From the NCBI GenBank assembly GCA_045577495.1, contig JAZNIK010000041.1, forward strand, positions 1 through 6,649: a stretch of DNA of 6,649 nt, written 5' to 3'. Shown here piece after piece: positions 1-6,303 of this stretch. Positions within the stretch are counted from its first letter, which is position 1; the number at the start of each line of letters is the position of its first letter. The translations under genes and the position numbers were made by a program. The notes beneath the pieces are model-generated. The model saw only the letters and a list, made by a program, of their open reading frames with translations, made no database searches and was not told the DNA's origin. The stretch comes from UMGS1279 sp045577495. Its GTDB lineage: Bacteria; Bacillota; Clostridia; Oscillospirales; Acutalibacteraceae.

Positions 1-1
1 T

Positions 2-136
2 GAAGAAAGCGAGGGCATTTCAAAAGGGGATAGAGTAATTATAGAATGCGGTATAAAATCTGATGAAGATTTAACGGCTATTTGTAAATATTTTGATTGC
101 AAATATTATAGTTATATGTTAAAATATATTGACTAA
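2..136 (+). CDS. C-terminal end of an unidentified protein (5' truncated)
   Basis: An open frame enters from the left edge and ends at TAA 134-136, giving 44 residues (it begins EESEGISKGDRV and ends YSYMLKYID). There is no start codon with a ribosome binding site inside the window, so this is the tail of a gene that begins upstream. The tail is hydrophilic with two cysteines, charged in its first half and rich in Tyr, Lys and Ile in the last 15 residues, and shows no membrane segment. I do not recognise the family. Support is the intact frame on the same strand, the plausible codon use and the abrupt change to very AT-rich non-coding DNA right after the stop. A 44-codon open frame could arise by chance, so confidence is moderate. 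Confidence 0.5.
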   Translation, partial: EESEGISKGDRVIIECGIKSDEDLTAICKYFDCKYYSYMLKYID

Positions 137-138
137 TT

Positions 139-150
139 ATAAATATTTAT
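139..150. repeat. Perfect 12-bp AT palindrome
   Basis: ATAAATATTTAT is identical to its own reverse complement and starts 3 bp after the stop of the upstream gene. It lacks GC pairs and a following T-run, so it is not a convincing terminator. It could be a protein-binding site or simply a product of local AT richness. Confidence 0.4.
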
Positions 151-155
151 TCCGC

Positions 156-188
156 TTGTTTATAGTTTGTTTATACTTTGTTAAACTT
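156..188 (+). repeat. Three tandem 11-bp direct repeats upstream of the ABC operon
   Basis: The units are TTGTTTATAGT (156-166), TTGTTTATACT (167-177) and TTGTTAAACTT (178-188). The first two differ at one base and the third is more diverged. The 11-bp period is close to one helical turn, so all copies would face the same side of DNA. The array ends 48 bp before the ATG at 237, in the only place where a promoter for the operon could lie, so an operator or UP-like role is possible. This is inferred from position only. Confidence 0.5.
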
Positions 189-195
189 TTGCGGT

Positions 196-201
196 TATGA
201 T
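196..201 (+). promoter_or_regulatory. Possible -10 element for the ABC operon
   Basis: TATGAT at 196-201 is one base from the TATAAT consensus and would place transcription initiation near 208, leaving a leader of about 29 nt before the ATG at 237. No good -35 hexamer lies 16-18 bp upstream, and a rival -10-like TATACT occurs at 172-177, also without a clear -35. The operon needs a promoter in this gap unless it is read through from the upstream gene, but the exact site is unresolved. Confidence 0.25.
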
Positions 202-223
202 TGGTTTATATAAAAAATCTTTT

Positions 224-228
224 GGAGG
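224..228 (+). promoter_or_regulatory. Ribosome binding site deciding the ATPase start
   Basis: GGAGG lies 8 nt before ATG 237. The same frame is open to a TTG at 201, but that codon has no Shine-Dalgarno sequence, and the 12 extra residues precede the usual first beta strand of ABC ATPases (MIEVKNLSKRYG). The start is therefore placed at 237. Confidence 0.85.
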
Positions 229-236
229 TTAACCAG

Positions 237-1274
237 ATGATTGAAGTAAAAAATCTTTCCAAACGATATGGCAATCACGTTGCGGTAAAAAATGCAAGCT
301 TTTCCATATCCGAGGGGGAAATTGTTGGTTTTCTTGGTCCGAACGGTGCAGGTAAATCCACAATTATGAATATCTTAACAGGTTACATATCCCTTACCGA
401 TGGTGATGTAACAATAGGTGGTTATGATATTCTAGATAATCCCGAGCAGGCAAAACGCCGTATTGGCTATCTGCCTGAGCAACCGCCCCTTTACCCTGAT
501 ATGACAGTTAGGGAATATTTGAATTTCATTTATGATTTAAAATCGGTTAAATTCCCTAAAAAGCCTCATATTGATGAAATTTGTAAGTTAGTAAATATTG
601 AGCACGTTGCAAACAGACTTATTAAAAACCTTTCAAAAGGTTATCGTCAGCGTGTTGGTATTGCACAGGCTTTGGTTGGCAACCCCGACGTTTTAATTTT
701 GGACGAGCCAACCGTTGGTCTTGACCCAAAACAGATTATTGAAATTCGCAAACTCATCGCAGGTCTTGGCAAACACCATACCATTATTTTAAGCTCACAC
801 ATTTTGTCTGAGATTCAGGCGGTATGTCAGCGTATTTTAATTATCAACGAGGGTGAGATTGTTGCAGATGATACTGCAGTAAATCTTTCTTATAATCTTT
901 CTAAAGACCATTCGTTAGTTTTACGCGCTCAAGGACCTGAGGCAGAGATTATTAAACTTTTGGGTGGTATCAAGGGCGTTAAAACAATCCGTTCATTAGG
1001 CTGTGTTGAGGCTGGTGCGGTTGATTTTGAGATTGAGCCTATGGAAAATACAGATGTAAGGCGCGATGTATTCAATCGTATGAGCGATAGAAAATGGCCT
1101 ATTTTAGAGTTGAGCACACGCGAACTTACATTAGAGCAGATTTTCTTAAGACTTACCGATAGCACTTATAATGTTGCAGACAAGGCTTTTTCTGATAAAG
1201 CAAAAAACAAAGAACTTAGCGAAGAAGATAAATCTGCCGTGCTTGAAGCGGTTTACGGAGAGGAGGAGAAGTAA
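237..1274 (+). CDS. ABC transporter ATP-binding protein, GldA-like
   Basis: A cytoplasmic ATPase of 345 residues that should power the permease encoded immediately downstream. All nucleotide-binding motifs are intact: Walker A GPNGAGKST (34-42), Q-loop Gln82, signature LSKGYRQR (132-139), Walker B VLILDEP (152-158), D-loop GLD (161-163) and switch His188. The catalytic domain fills about residues 1-225. A second, smaller domain ends in TLEQIFLRLTD (298-308), a segment typical of ATPases paired with ABC-2 permeases such as the GldA, NatA and CcmA-like groups. A charged tail of 37 residues (309-345) follows and makes the protein longer than a typical GldA of about 300 residues. The stop overlaps the next start by one base (TAATG), a sign of translational coupling. 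ATPase identity is certain; the GldA assignment rests mainly on the neighbours. The substrate is unknown. Confidence 0.95.
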   Translation: MIEVKNLSKRYGNHVAVKNASFSISEGEIVGFLGPNGAGKSTIMNILTGYISLTDGDVTIGGYDILDNPEQAKRRIGYLPEQPPLYPDMTVREYLNFIYDLKSVKFPKKPHIDEICKLVNIEHVANRLIKNLSKGYRQRVGIAQALVGNPDVLILDEPTVGLDPKQIIEIRKLIAGLGKHHTIILSSHILSEIQAVCQRILIINEGEIVADDTAVNLSYNLSKDHSLVLRAQGPEAEIIKLLGGIKGVKTIRSLGCVEAGAVDFEIEPMENTDVRRDVFNRMSDRKWPILELSTRELTLEQIFLRLTDSTYNVADKAFSDKAKNKELSEEDKSAVLEAVYGEEEK

Positions 1275-1975
1275 TGGGTGCAGTTTATAAAAGAGAAATG
1301 AAGGCTTATTTCACTTCTCCAATTGGATTTATAGTAATAGCGGTTATGTTGCTTTTTATGGGAATGTATTTTTCCTATATGTATGAAAGCAGTTATACAA
1401 ACCTTTCATTTATGTTTATAAGTACATCAAGTATCGCAATGCTTGTTGCACCTATTATCACAATGCGCCTTCTTAGTGAGGATAAAAAGCAAAAGGTTGA
1501 CCAAGTTTTATTCACCGCGCCTGTAAAACTATGGCGTATTATATGCGGTAAGTTCTTTGCTGCATTAACATTATTTATGTTGCCTTATTCGGTTAGCCTT
1601 ATTTATGAGATAATTTTAATGCTAAGCACAGAAGTAAATTGGCTTTTGTATTTAAGCAATGTATTGGGTACCTTGCTTTTGGGTTCTGCTATTATTGCTA
1701 TTGGGCTTTTTATTTCATCACTTACCGAAAGTCAAATTATAGCAGGTGTGTTCGGTTTGGTTGTTTCATTCTTTATTATGCAGATTGATTATTTCTCAGA
1801 AACTGTTGGTAAAGAGTGGTTTTCAACCCTTTGCACAAACATTTCTTTTATTAGTAGATTTAATGCATTTACAAGCGGACAGATAGATTTTTCAAATGTA
1901 ATTTTCTTTTTAAGTGTAACAGTTTTATTCATATTCTTTACTAATGTTGCGCTTGATAAAAAACGTTGGGCTTAA
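1274..1975 (+). CDS. ABC-2 type permease, GldF-like
   Basis: An integral membrane subunit of 233 residues that should form the translocation or force-transmitting part of the transporter. Six hydrophobic segments can be seen at about residues 17-36, 46-64, 94-116, 125-148, 153-171 and 207-226. The amphipathic start (YKREMKAYFTSPIGF) and the cytoplasmic loop TMRLLSEDKKQKVDQVLFTA followed by Pro-Val (63-84) match the GldF-type ABC-2 pattern, where this loop contacts the ATPase. The length equals that of known GldF proteins (about 240 residues), so it appears complete. AGGAGGAG at 1261-1268, inside the end of the ATPase gene, is its ribosome binding site, 5 nt before the ATG. A single short permease implies that it works as a homodimer with two ATPase copies; this is inferred from the family. 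Confidence 0.9.
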   Translation: MGAVYKREMKAYFTSPIGFIVIAVMLLFMGMYFSYMYESSYTNLSFMFISTSSIAMLVAPIITMRLLSEDKKQKVDQVLFTAPVKLWRIICGKFFAALTLFMLPYSVSLIYEIILMLSTEVNWLLYLSNVLGTLLLGSAIIAIGLFISSLTESQIIAGVFGLVVSFFIMQIDYFSETVGKEWFSTLCTNISFISRFNAFTSGQIDFSNVIFFLSVTVLFIFFTNVALDKKRWA

Positions 1976-1981
1976 AGGAGG
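1974..1981 (+). promoter_or_regulatory. Ribosome binding site deciding the GldG-like start
   Basis: AAAGGAGG begins within the stop codon of the permease gene and lies 7 nt before ATG 1989. An in-frame ATG at 1944 has no such site and would overlap the permease gene by 32 bases, so 1989 is chosen. Confidence 0.88.
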
Positions 1982-1988
1982 CGATAAT

Positions 1989-3728
1989 ATGAGTAAAAAA
2001 GATGAGCTTTTAAACACCTCTGAAGAAGTGCTTGAGCAGACTTCAAATAAAGCGGCTGAGCTTGAAGCGGATATGGAGAAGAATGCCAAAAAATCAGAAA
2101 AAGCAGAAGCAAAGGCCGCAAAAAAAGCCGAAAGAACGGCTAAAAAGGCAGAAAAGGCTGCTAAAAAAGACGAAAAACTCAAAAACAAAAACCTTTTAAA
2201 GCGTAGCACATATACTGTAGTATTTGCATTGGTGCTGATTGCTGTTTTGGTTTTGGTTAATATCCTCTCAATAGTTATCGCCAAGCGTTTGCCAACAACT
2301 ATTGACGTTACTGCTGATTCTTCTAACTCTCTTACCGAGAGTAATATAGAATTTATTAAGGGAATTAAAAATCCAGTTGAGGTTATCGTTTGTGCAACAC
2401 GTGAGGGTTATACCGGTAGCGAAATGGTTAATTACGCTGCTAATACCTATTACGTTCAAGAGAACGCTACACCTTATAACTACTTTAATCAAACAATCAC
2501 CCTTGTTGAAAGCTATCCAAAATATAATAATAAAATAAAAGTCAGATATGTTGACCCACAGTCACCTGATTTTGATGCCCTAGAAAGCGATAGCGATAAT
2601 ACTGTAAATTATGGTGATATTATTGTTCGTTGCACCCGTGAGGTAGATGGCAAACAAGAAACATTAGAATCCATTATTGCTTTTGATAAAATTTATGAGT
2701 TATATGATGCATCTAATGGTGGTGCAATGTACGGAATGGGTTATTATGCAATAACAGCGTCCAATATTGAGTCAGAGCTTTCAAGCGCAATTTATACAGT
2801 TGCCGCAAGTAATAAAAGCGGTATTGCTCTTTTAACAGGTCATGCAAAGAAAGGTGCTGCAGATTCGCTTGTTGAATCTTTGCAGGGATATAACTTTGAG
2901 TTTTTAGAGGTTGAAGGTCTTTTAACAGAGGATGCATTGGTAGATATCAATACAGTTGTTTTGGTATCACCTGTATCAGATTTATCTGCAAATGAGTTAA
3001 AAATCTTAGATAAGTTTTTAGATAACGATGGGGAACGCGGAAATAGCTTTTTAGTGTTTGGTAGCATAAGTTCACCTGCTACCCCTAACCTTGACCAGTT
3101 TATGGAGGAGTGGGGCATCAGAGTTAAAGATGGTATGGCATACGAAACACAGTCTAGCTATCGTTACCAAGATGATATACTTGTATTTAATAAAGAAAAC
3201 GATTTAACAGAAAACGCAAATGCTTCGGAAAAGATTTGTATTTCGGGTAATAACGTTGCTTTAGAGCAGGTTTATGAAACAAGTGATTCGCGCACAAGCC
3301 ATATTCTTATGACAACAAGCCCATATGCTGTTTTGGCGCCTAAGGGTACAAAGTCGGGCTATACACCACCTAGCACCGATAAAAAGGGCGAGATGCCTAT
3401 AGTTATGGTTACTGAGGATACCACCTATGACGATAATTATGACGAGGTTTCCAGCTATGTTGGATACTTTGCAAGTGCCGAATTTATTTCTTCACAGTGG
3501 TTTGACTATGGTGATGTAGGTAATATGGAATATGCAGTTACCGTTGTTAACGCAATAAGCGGACGCGATGGCTCCAGTATGTATTTCTTACCCAAAATCA
3601 CAGGAACAACCTCTATGACAGTATCCGAAACACAACAGGCGGCTGTTAGAGTTGTTTGCCTTTATGTTTTACCTGTTTTAGTATTGATAGGAGGTATTTT
3701 GGTTTGGATTTGGAGAAAGAACCGTTAA
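1989..3728 (+). CDS. GldG-like membrane-anchored ABC transporter auxiliary protein
   Basis: A protein of 579 residues resembling GldG (ABC_transp_aux family), the large extracytoplasmic partner of GldF-type permeases. The order seen is: a cytoplasmic tail (1-72), whose second half is a Lys/Ala/Glu-rich probable helix or coiled coil; a membrane helix (75-98); the family opening IDVTADSSNSLTESN (105-119) and NPVEVIVCA; a large external domain carrying LLTGHAKKG around Thr283-His285 and, near 325-350, a VLVSPVSDLSANELKIL segment; and a final membrane helix (about 555-575) closed by WRKNR. The two-helix layout and length fit GldG (about 560 residues), apart from the unusually long charged N-terminal tail. 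It follows the permease by 13 nt, and its last 25 bases overlap the next gene. The external domain may bind a ligand or envelope component, but no substrate can be read from the sequence. Confidence 0.85.
   Translation: MSKKDELLNTSEEVLEQTSNKAAELEADMEKNAKKSEKAEAKAAKKAERTAKKAEKAAKKDEKLKNKNLLKRSTYTVVFALVLIAVLVLVNILSIVIAKRLPTTIDVTADSSNSLTESNIEFIKGIKNPVEVIVCATREGYTGSEMVNYAANTYYVQENATPYNYFNQTITLVESYPKYNNKIKVRYVDPQSPDFDALESDSDNTVNYGDIIVRCTREVDGKQETLESIIAFDKIYELYDASNGGAMYGMGYYAITASNIESELSSAIYTVAASNKSGIALLTGHAKKGAADSLVESLQGYNFEFLEVEGLLTEDALVDINTVVLVSPVSDLSANELKILDKFLDNDGERGNSFLVFGSISSPATPNLDQFMEEWGIRVKDGMAYETQSSYRYQDDILVFNKENDLTENANASEKICISGNNVALEQVYETSDSRTSHILMTTSPYAVLAPKGTKSGYTPPSTDKKGEMPIVMVTEDTTYDDNYDEVSSYVGYFASAEFISSQWFDYGDVGNMEYAVTVVNAISGRDGSSMYFLPKITGTTSMTVSETQQAAVRVVCLYVLPVLVLIGGILVWIWRKNR
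3689..3694 (+). promoter_or_regulatory. Ribosome binding site supporting a TTG start
   Basis: A perfect AGGAGG sits inside the end of the GldG-like gene, 9 nt before TTG 3704. No ATG or GTG occurs in the downstream frame before the membrane helix, and the frame is closed upstream by TAG at 3647-3649, so this site identifies the start. Confidence 0.8.
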
Positions 3729-5335
3729 ACCAAGAACAAAATGAAATAGCACCTGAAACGGATATCGATGCGGTATCTGAACAAGAGCTTGATGCCGAGA
3801 ATGAGGCTTCAACCATTTTTACCAAAAACACCTCTTGGGAGGAGCCAAAAAAGGTTGTTTCGGGCAAAACAAAGCGTCTTAGGCTTATAATTATTTTAGC
3901 GATTATCGCCGCTTTAATTGCGGGTAGCTTGGTTGCTATAAGCCTTATTCCCGAGGATGAAACTCAAAACTCTGAAAACACCACTAATACTATTAAGGTG
4001 AAGTCGGTTTTGGCTGATGATATCTCAAAAATTGAAATCGAAAGCACCTTGAGTAATATGGTTTTAACATCGGTGTTGGTTGATAGTGAGGATAGCGATT
4101 CATCGGATAGTAAGGTTGCAGAGTGGTCGCTTAAAGGATATGATAAAAACCTAATAGCAAGTAGTTCGCTTAGCTCTGCGGCAGACTCATTGGCAACCTT
4201 TTATGCCACCAGAGAAATGCCTGATAAAACCTTGGATTATGGCTTTGACCAGCCTAATTTAACTGCAAAAATCACTCTGCGTGATGGCGGCGGTTATACT
4301 GTAACGGTTGGCAGAATGTCACCCGATGGTTCAGGCTATTATTTAAAGGTATCTGATGATGATAAAATTTATTTGGTATCTGCAGGTACGGTAGAAAATT
4401 ATCTTACCACCCCCGAAAAAATGGCAGACCAGGTTATAGTTGATACACCTGTTTTGGATGAAAACACCAAAACATCGGATAAAAAATATTTTGATGATGA
4501 GGGCAAAATTGCTACCTTTGATAGCATTTCGGTTTCAGGCTCAAAATATGGCAAATCGGTTAAACTTTTGCCACTTGCAGATAATGAAATGGCAAAATAT
4601 GTTGTTGATTTGGGTTCCTATCAACGCTTTGCTGATACCGATGCAGTAGAGGAAATATTTGGTGTTGTAACTAATGGCTTGGTTGCTATTGATACCTATA
4701 AACTTCATCCAACTGCGGCAGATGTTAAAAAATACGGATTAGATAATCCCGAGGTTGAACTTGCTATTAAATGCGGTTCATATGAGGTTTCGCTAATTGC
4801 TAAAATGTACGATACCGAGAACGAGTATTATTCAGTAATGGTTGAGGGTCTTGATGGTATTTATGCCGTTACCGAGGCCGCACTTTCAATGCTTGAACTT
4901 GGCATAACAGATTTCTATAACGAGTTTGTTTTCTTAGAATATCTTCGTGATTTTTCAAATATCAAAATAAAGACTCCTGATAAGTTATATAATTTTGATG
5001 TAAGTTATGATGAAAAAGATGAAGAATTTACAATCACCCATAATGGAAAAGCTGTTGATAGCGATTTGTTTACTGCATATTATTCACACATAACAACAAT
5101 GCGTCCCGAGGTTCAAGAAAGCTATGCTTCGGGGAGCACCTATTTAACCATTGACTGCTCCTACAAAGATTCTTCTAAAGGTGCAAGAAAACTTGAGTTA
5201 GTTAAGCAAAGCGATAGAAGATATCTTGTTAAACTTGATGGTTTTGAGATGGGTGTTGTGAACTCTACTGTGTATGACCATTTGGTTGTATATGCACAGT
5301 ATGTGCTTGATAAAAAGGGAATACCCGAACCGTAA
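3704..5335 (+). CDS. Membrane-anchored DUF4340 domain protein
   Basis: A protein of 543 residues starting at TTG. It has an acidic cytoplasmic tail (1-47, 15 Asp/Glu against 2 Lys), a short basic stretch (KTKRLR, 55-60), one membrane helix (about 59-82) and a large external region. Two modules share a pattern typical of DUF4340: YGFDQP at 179-184 with a Tyr-rich strand and IYLVSAG after it, and YGLDNP at 344-349 followed by SYEVSLIAK and IYAVTEAAL. A Ser/Asp-rich stretch (127-136) is a likely surface loop. DUF4340 proteins are often encoded beside GldA-F-G-like genes, which supports a role as the fourth subunit, but their biochemical function is not established. The gene overlaps the GldG-like gene by 25 nt, suggesting coupled translation. 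The terminator just after its stop marks it as the last gene of the operon. A start further upstream (TTG 3656) is possible but has no ribosome binding site. Confidence 0.85.
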   Translation: MDLEKEPLNQEQNEIAPETDIDAVSEQELDAENEASTIFTKNTSWEEPKKVVSGKTKRLRLIIILAIIAALIAGSLVAISLIPEDETQNSENTTNTIKVKSVLADDISKIEIESTLSNMVLTSVLVDSEDSDSSDSKVAEWSLKGYDKNLIASSSLSSAADSLATFYATREMPDKTLDYGFDQPNLTAKITLRDGGGYTVTVGRMSPDGSGYYLKVSDDDKIYLVSAGTVENYLTTPEKMADQVIVDTPVLDENTKTSDKKYFDDEGKIATFDSISVSGSKYGKSVKLLPLADNEMAKYVVDLGSYQRFADTDAVEEIFGVVTNGLVAIDTYKLHPTAADVKKYGLDNPEVELAIKCGSYEVSLIAKMYDTENEYYSVMVEGLDGIYAVTEAALSMLELGITDFYNEFVFLEYLRDFSNIKIKTPDKLYNFDVSYDEKDEEFTITHNGKAVDSDLFTAYYSHITTMRPEVQESYASGSTYLTIDCSYKDSSKGARKLELVKQSDRRYLVKLDGFEMGVVNSTVYDHLVVYAQYVLDKKGIPEP

Positions 5336-5347
5336 ATAAAATTTAGC

Positions 5348-5387
5348 AAACACCTAAGTGTTTTTGATGGCACTTGGGTGTTTTTTT
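5348..5387 (+). terminator. Rho-independent terminator of the ABC operon
   Basis: CACCTAAGTG (5351-5360) pairs with CACTTGGGTG (5371-5380) in a 10-bp stem with one G-U pair. Flanking AAA and TTT extend it to 13 bp. The loop is 10 nt and a run of seven T follows (5381-5387). It starts 12 nt after the stop of the DUF4340 gene. Confidence 0.93.
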
Positions 5388-5421
5388 ATAAAAAATTTAT
5401 AACTGAATAAAAAACCGGGTT

Positions 5422-5475
5422 AAAACTGTCGATTTATAGGTGATATTGTGAAAAAATAAACAAATCGGCATTTTT
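5422..5475. repeat. Long-loop inverted repeat between the two operons
   Basis: TGTCGATTT (5427-5435) pairs with AAATCGGCA (5462-5470) with one G-U pair. After one mismatch, AAAA (5422-5425) can pair with TTTT (5472-5475). The loop is 26 nt and AT-rich. A T-rich stretch follows, so it could act as a weak second terminator. It also lies just upstream of the -35 box at 5479, so it may instead be an operator. The sequence does not decide between these. Confidence 0.35.
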
Positions 5476-5478
5476 CTC

Positions 5479-5507
5479 TTGCGTTTTTGGTAAAATGAAA
5501 TTATAAT
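5479..5507 (+). promoter_or_regulatory. Sigma-A-type promoter of the Fe-S scaffold operon
   Basis: A -35 TTGCGT (5479-5484) and a perfect -10 TATAAT (5502-5507) are separated by 17 bp. Transcription should begin near 5514. The position after a strong terminator and before a new gene pair fits an independent transcription unit. Confidence 0.75.
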
Positions 5508-5513
5508 AAGTAA

Positions 5514-5593
5514 AGTGGCTTATTAGTGTGATAATGTCTTGTCTGCGCTATCAGCCGAGATTATTAAAATATCATTTGAAAGGAGTTTCCCTT
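5514..5593 (+). other. Predicted 5' leader of the Fe-S scaffold operon
   Basis: About 80 nt separate the predicted transcription start from the ATG at 5594. The leader can fold locally in two exclusive ways: TTATTA/TGATAA (5520-5525 with 5529-5534) around a 3-nt loop, or TGATA (5529-5533) with TATCA (5549-5553), extended by GGC (5517-5519) with GCC (5554-5556) across a 9-nt bulge. No known riboswitch class is recognised. Nothing else is seen in the intergenic stretch apart from the terminator, inverted repeat and promoter listed here. Confidence 0.4.
5579..5585 (+). promoter_or_regulatory. Ribosome binding site deciding the scaffold start
   Basis: AAAGGAG lies 8 nt before ATG 5594. An ATG in the same frame at 5528 has no such site, and its 22 extra residues do not resemble the family N-terminus, which starts near MNYSHEVEQMCPLAKGAYHG. 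Confidence 0.88.
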
Positions 5594-6286
5594 ATGAATT
5601 ATTCTCATGAAGTGGAACAAATGTGTCCTCTTGCTAAGGGTGCTTATCACGGTCCCGCTCCAATTCCGGAGGAAGGCAAATGGGTACAGGTAAAAGAAGT
5701 TAAGGATATTTCCGGTCTTACTCACGGTGTGGGTTGGTGTGCACCTCAACAGGGTACTTGCAAACTTACTCTCAATGTTAAAGAGGGTGTTATTGAAGAG
5801 GCTTTGGTTGAGACTCTCGGTTGTAGCGGTATGACTCACTCTGCTGCTATGGCATCTGAAATTTTGGTTGGCAAAACTCTTTTAGAGGCTCTTAATACCG
5901 ACCTTGTTTGTGATGCTATCAACACAGCTATGCGTGAGCTTTTCTTACAGATTGTTTACGGCCGTACACAGACTGCATTCTCCGAAGATGGTCTTCCAAT
6001 CGGTGCAGGTCTTGAGGACCTTGGTAAAGGTCTCCGTTCACAAACAGGTACAACATATGCAACAAAGGCTAAGGGTCCTCGCTACTTAGAGCTTGCTGAG
6101 GGTTATATCACCAAAATTGCAGTTGATGAGGAAGATACCATCATCGGCTACAAGTTTGTTCACCTTGGCAAAATGATGGATATGATTAAAAAAGGTATGG
6201 ACGCTAACGAGGCTTTGGAGAAGGCTAGCGGTCAGTATGGCCGTGTGGATGATGCTGCAAAGTTAATCGACCCGCGTGAAGAATAA
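5594..6286 (+). CDS. Iron-sulfur cluster scaffold-like protein (IscU/NifU-N related)
   Basis: A soluble protein of 230 residues belonging to the scaffold-like family found beside GGGtGRT proteins. Residues about 45-110 resemble the IscU/NifU N-terminal fold: GTCKLTLNVKEG, then VETLGCSGMTHSAAMASEIL and VGKTLLEAL. Cys77 in LGCSG matches the central cluster-binding cysteine of IscU. The other cysteines are Cys11, Cys49, Cys56 and Cys106. By hand alignment, none of them falls on the other two canonical IscU cysteine positions, and the usual CGD motif is replaced by CAPQQGTC. An additional C-terminal region (about 115-230), with TTYATKAKGPRYLELAEGY and then a strand-rich, helical end, is absent from IscU. 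Two stops in tandem (TAA TAG) end the gene, and the GGGtGRT gene starts 17 nt later, so the two are co-transcribed. Family membership is well supported; actual cluster assembly activity is inferred. Confidence 0.85.
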   Translation: MNYSHEVEQMCPLAKGAYHGPAPIPEEGKWVQVKEVKDISGLTHGVGWCAPQQGTCKLTLNVKEGVIEEALVETLGCSGMTHSAAMASEILVGKTLLEALNTDLVCDAINTAMRELFLQIVYGRTQTAFSEDGLPIGAGLEDLGKGLRSQTGTTYATKAKGPRYLELAEGYITKIAVDEEDTIIGYKFVHLGKMMDMIKKGMDANEALEKASGQYGRVDDAAKLIDPREE

Positions 6287-6288
6287 TA

Positions 6289-6295
6289 GGGAGGG
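6289..6295 (+). promoter_or_regulatory. Ribosome binding site of the GGGtGRT gene
   Basis: GGGAGGG overlaps the second of two tandem stop codons of the scaffold gene and lies 8 nt before ATG 6304, fixing the start of a gene that is incomplete in the window. Confidence 0.8.
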
Positions 6296-6303
6296 AAACG
6301 ATA

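Noticed and set aside
129..134. TTGACT resembling a -35 box
   Set aside because: It lies within the end of the upstream coding frame and has no -10 hexamer at 16-18 bp distance.
201..236. N-terminal extension of the ABC ATPase from TTG 201
   Set aside because: No ribosome binding site precedes it, while GGAGG at 224-228 serves ATG 237. The 12 extra residues are outside the ABC fold.
1944..1988. Earlier ATG for the GldG-like protein
   Set aside because: It lies within the permease coding sequence without a Shine-Dalgarno site; AAAGGAGG at 1974-1981 serves ATG 1989.
2091..2200. Apparent nucleotide repeat of AAAAAAG/GCAGAA-type units
   Set aside because: It is explained by Lys/Ala/Glu codons of the cytoplasmic tail; the units are not of constant length and the frame is maintained.
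1925..2284. 119-residue open frame on the minus strand, rich in Ser, Phe and Ala
   Set aside because: It is the antisense of the Lys/Ala/Glu-rich segment of the GldG-like gene; the codons for these residues read as Phe, Ser and Ala in reverse, and no ribosome binding site or family is seen.
2840..3118. 92-residue open frame on the minus strand
   Set aside because: It lies wholly inside the GldG-like coding sequence, opposite a frame with clear family motifs, and has no recognisable domain.
5413..5421. Near-palindrome AACCGGGTT
   Set aside because: Only four base pairs around one central base, with nothing in its position to suggest a role.
5528..5593. Earlier ATG for the scaffold-like protein
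   Set aside because: It falls in the predicted leader, lacks a ribosome binding site, and the added residues look unlike the family start.
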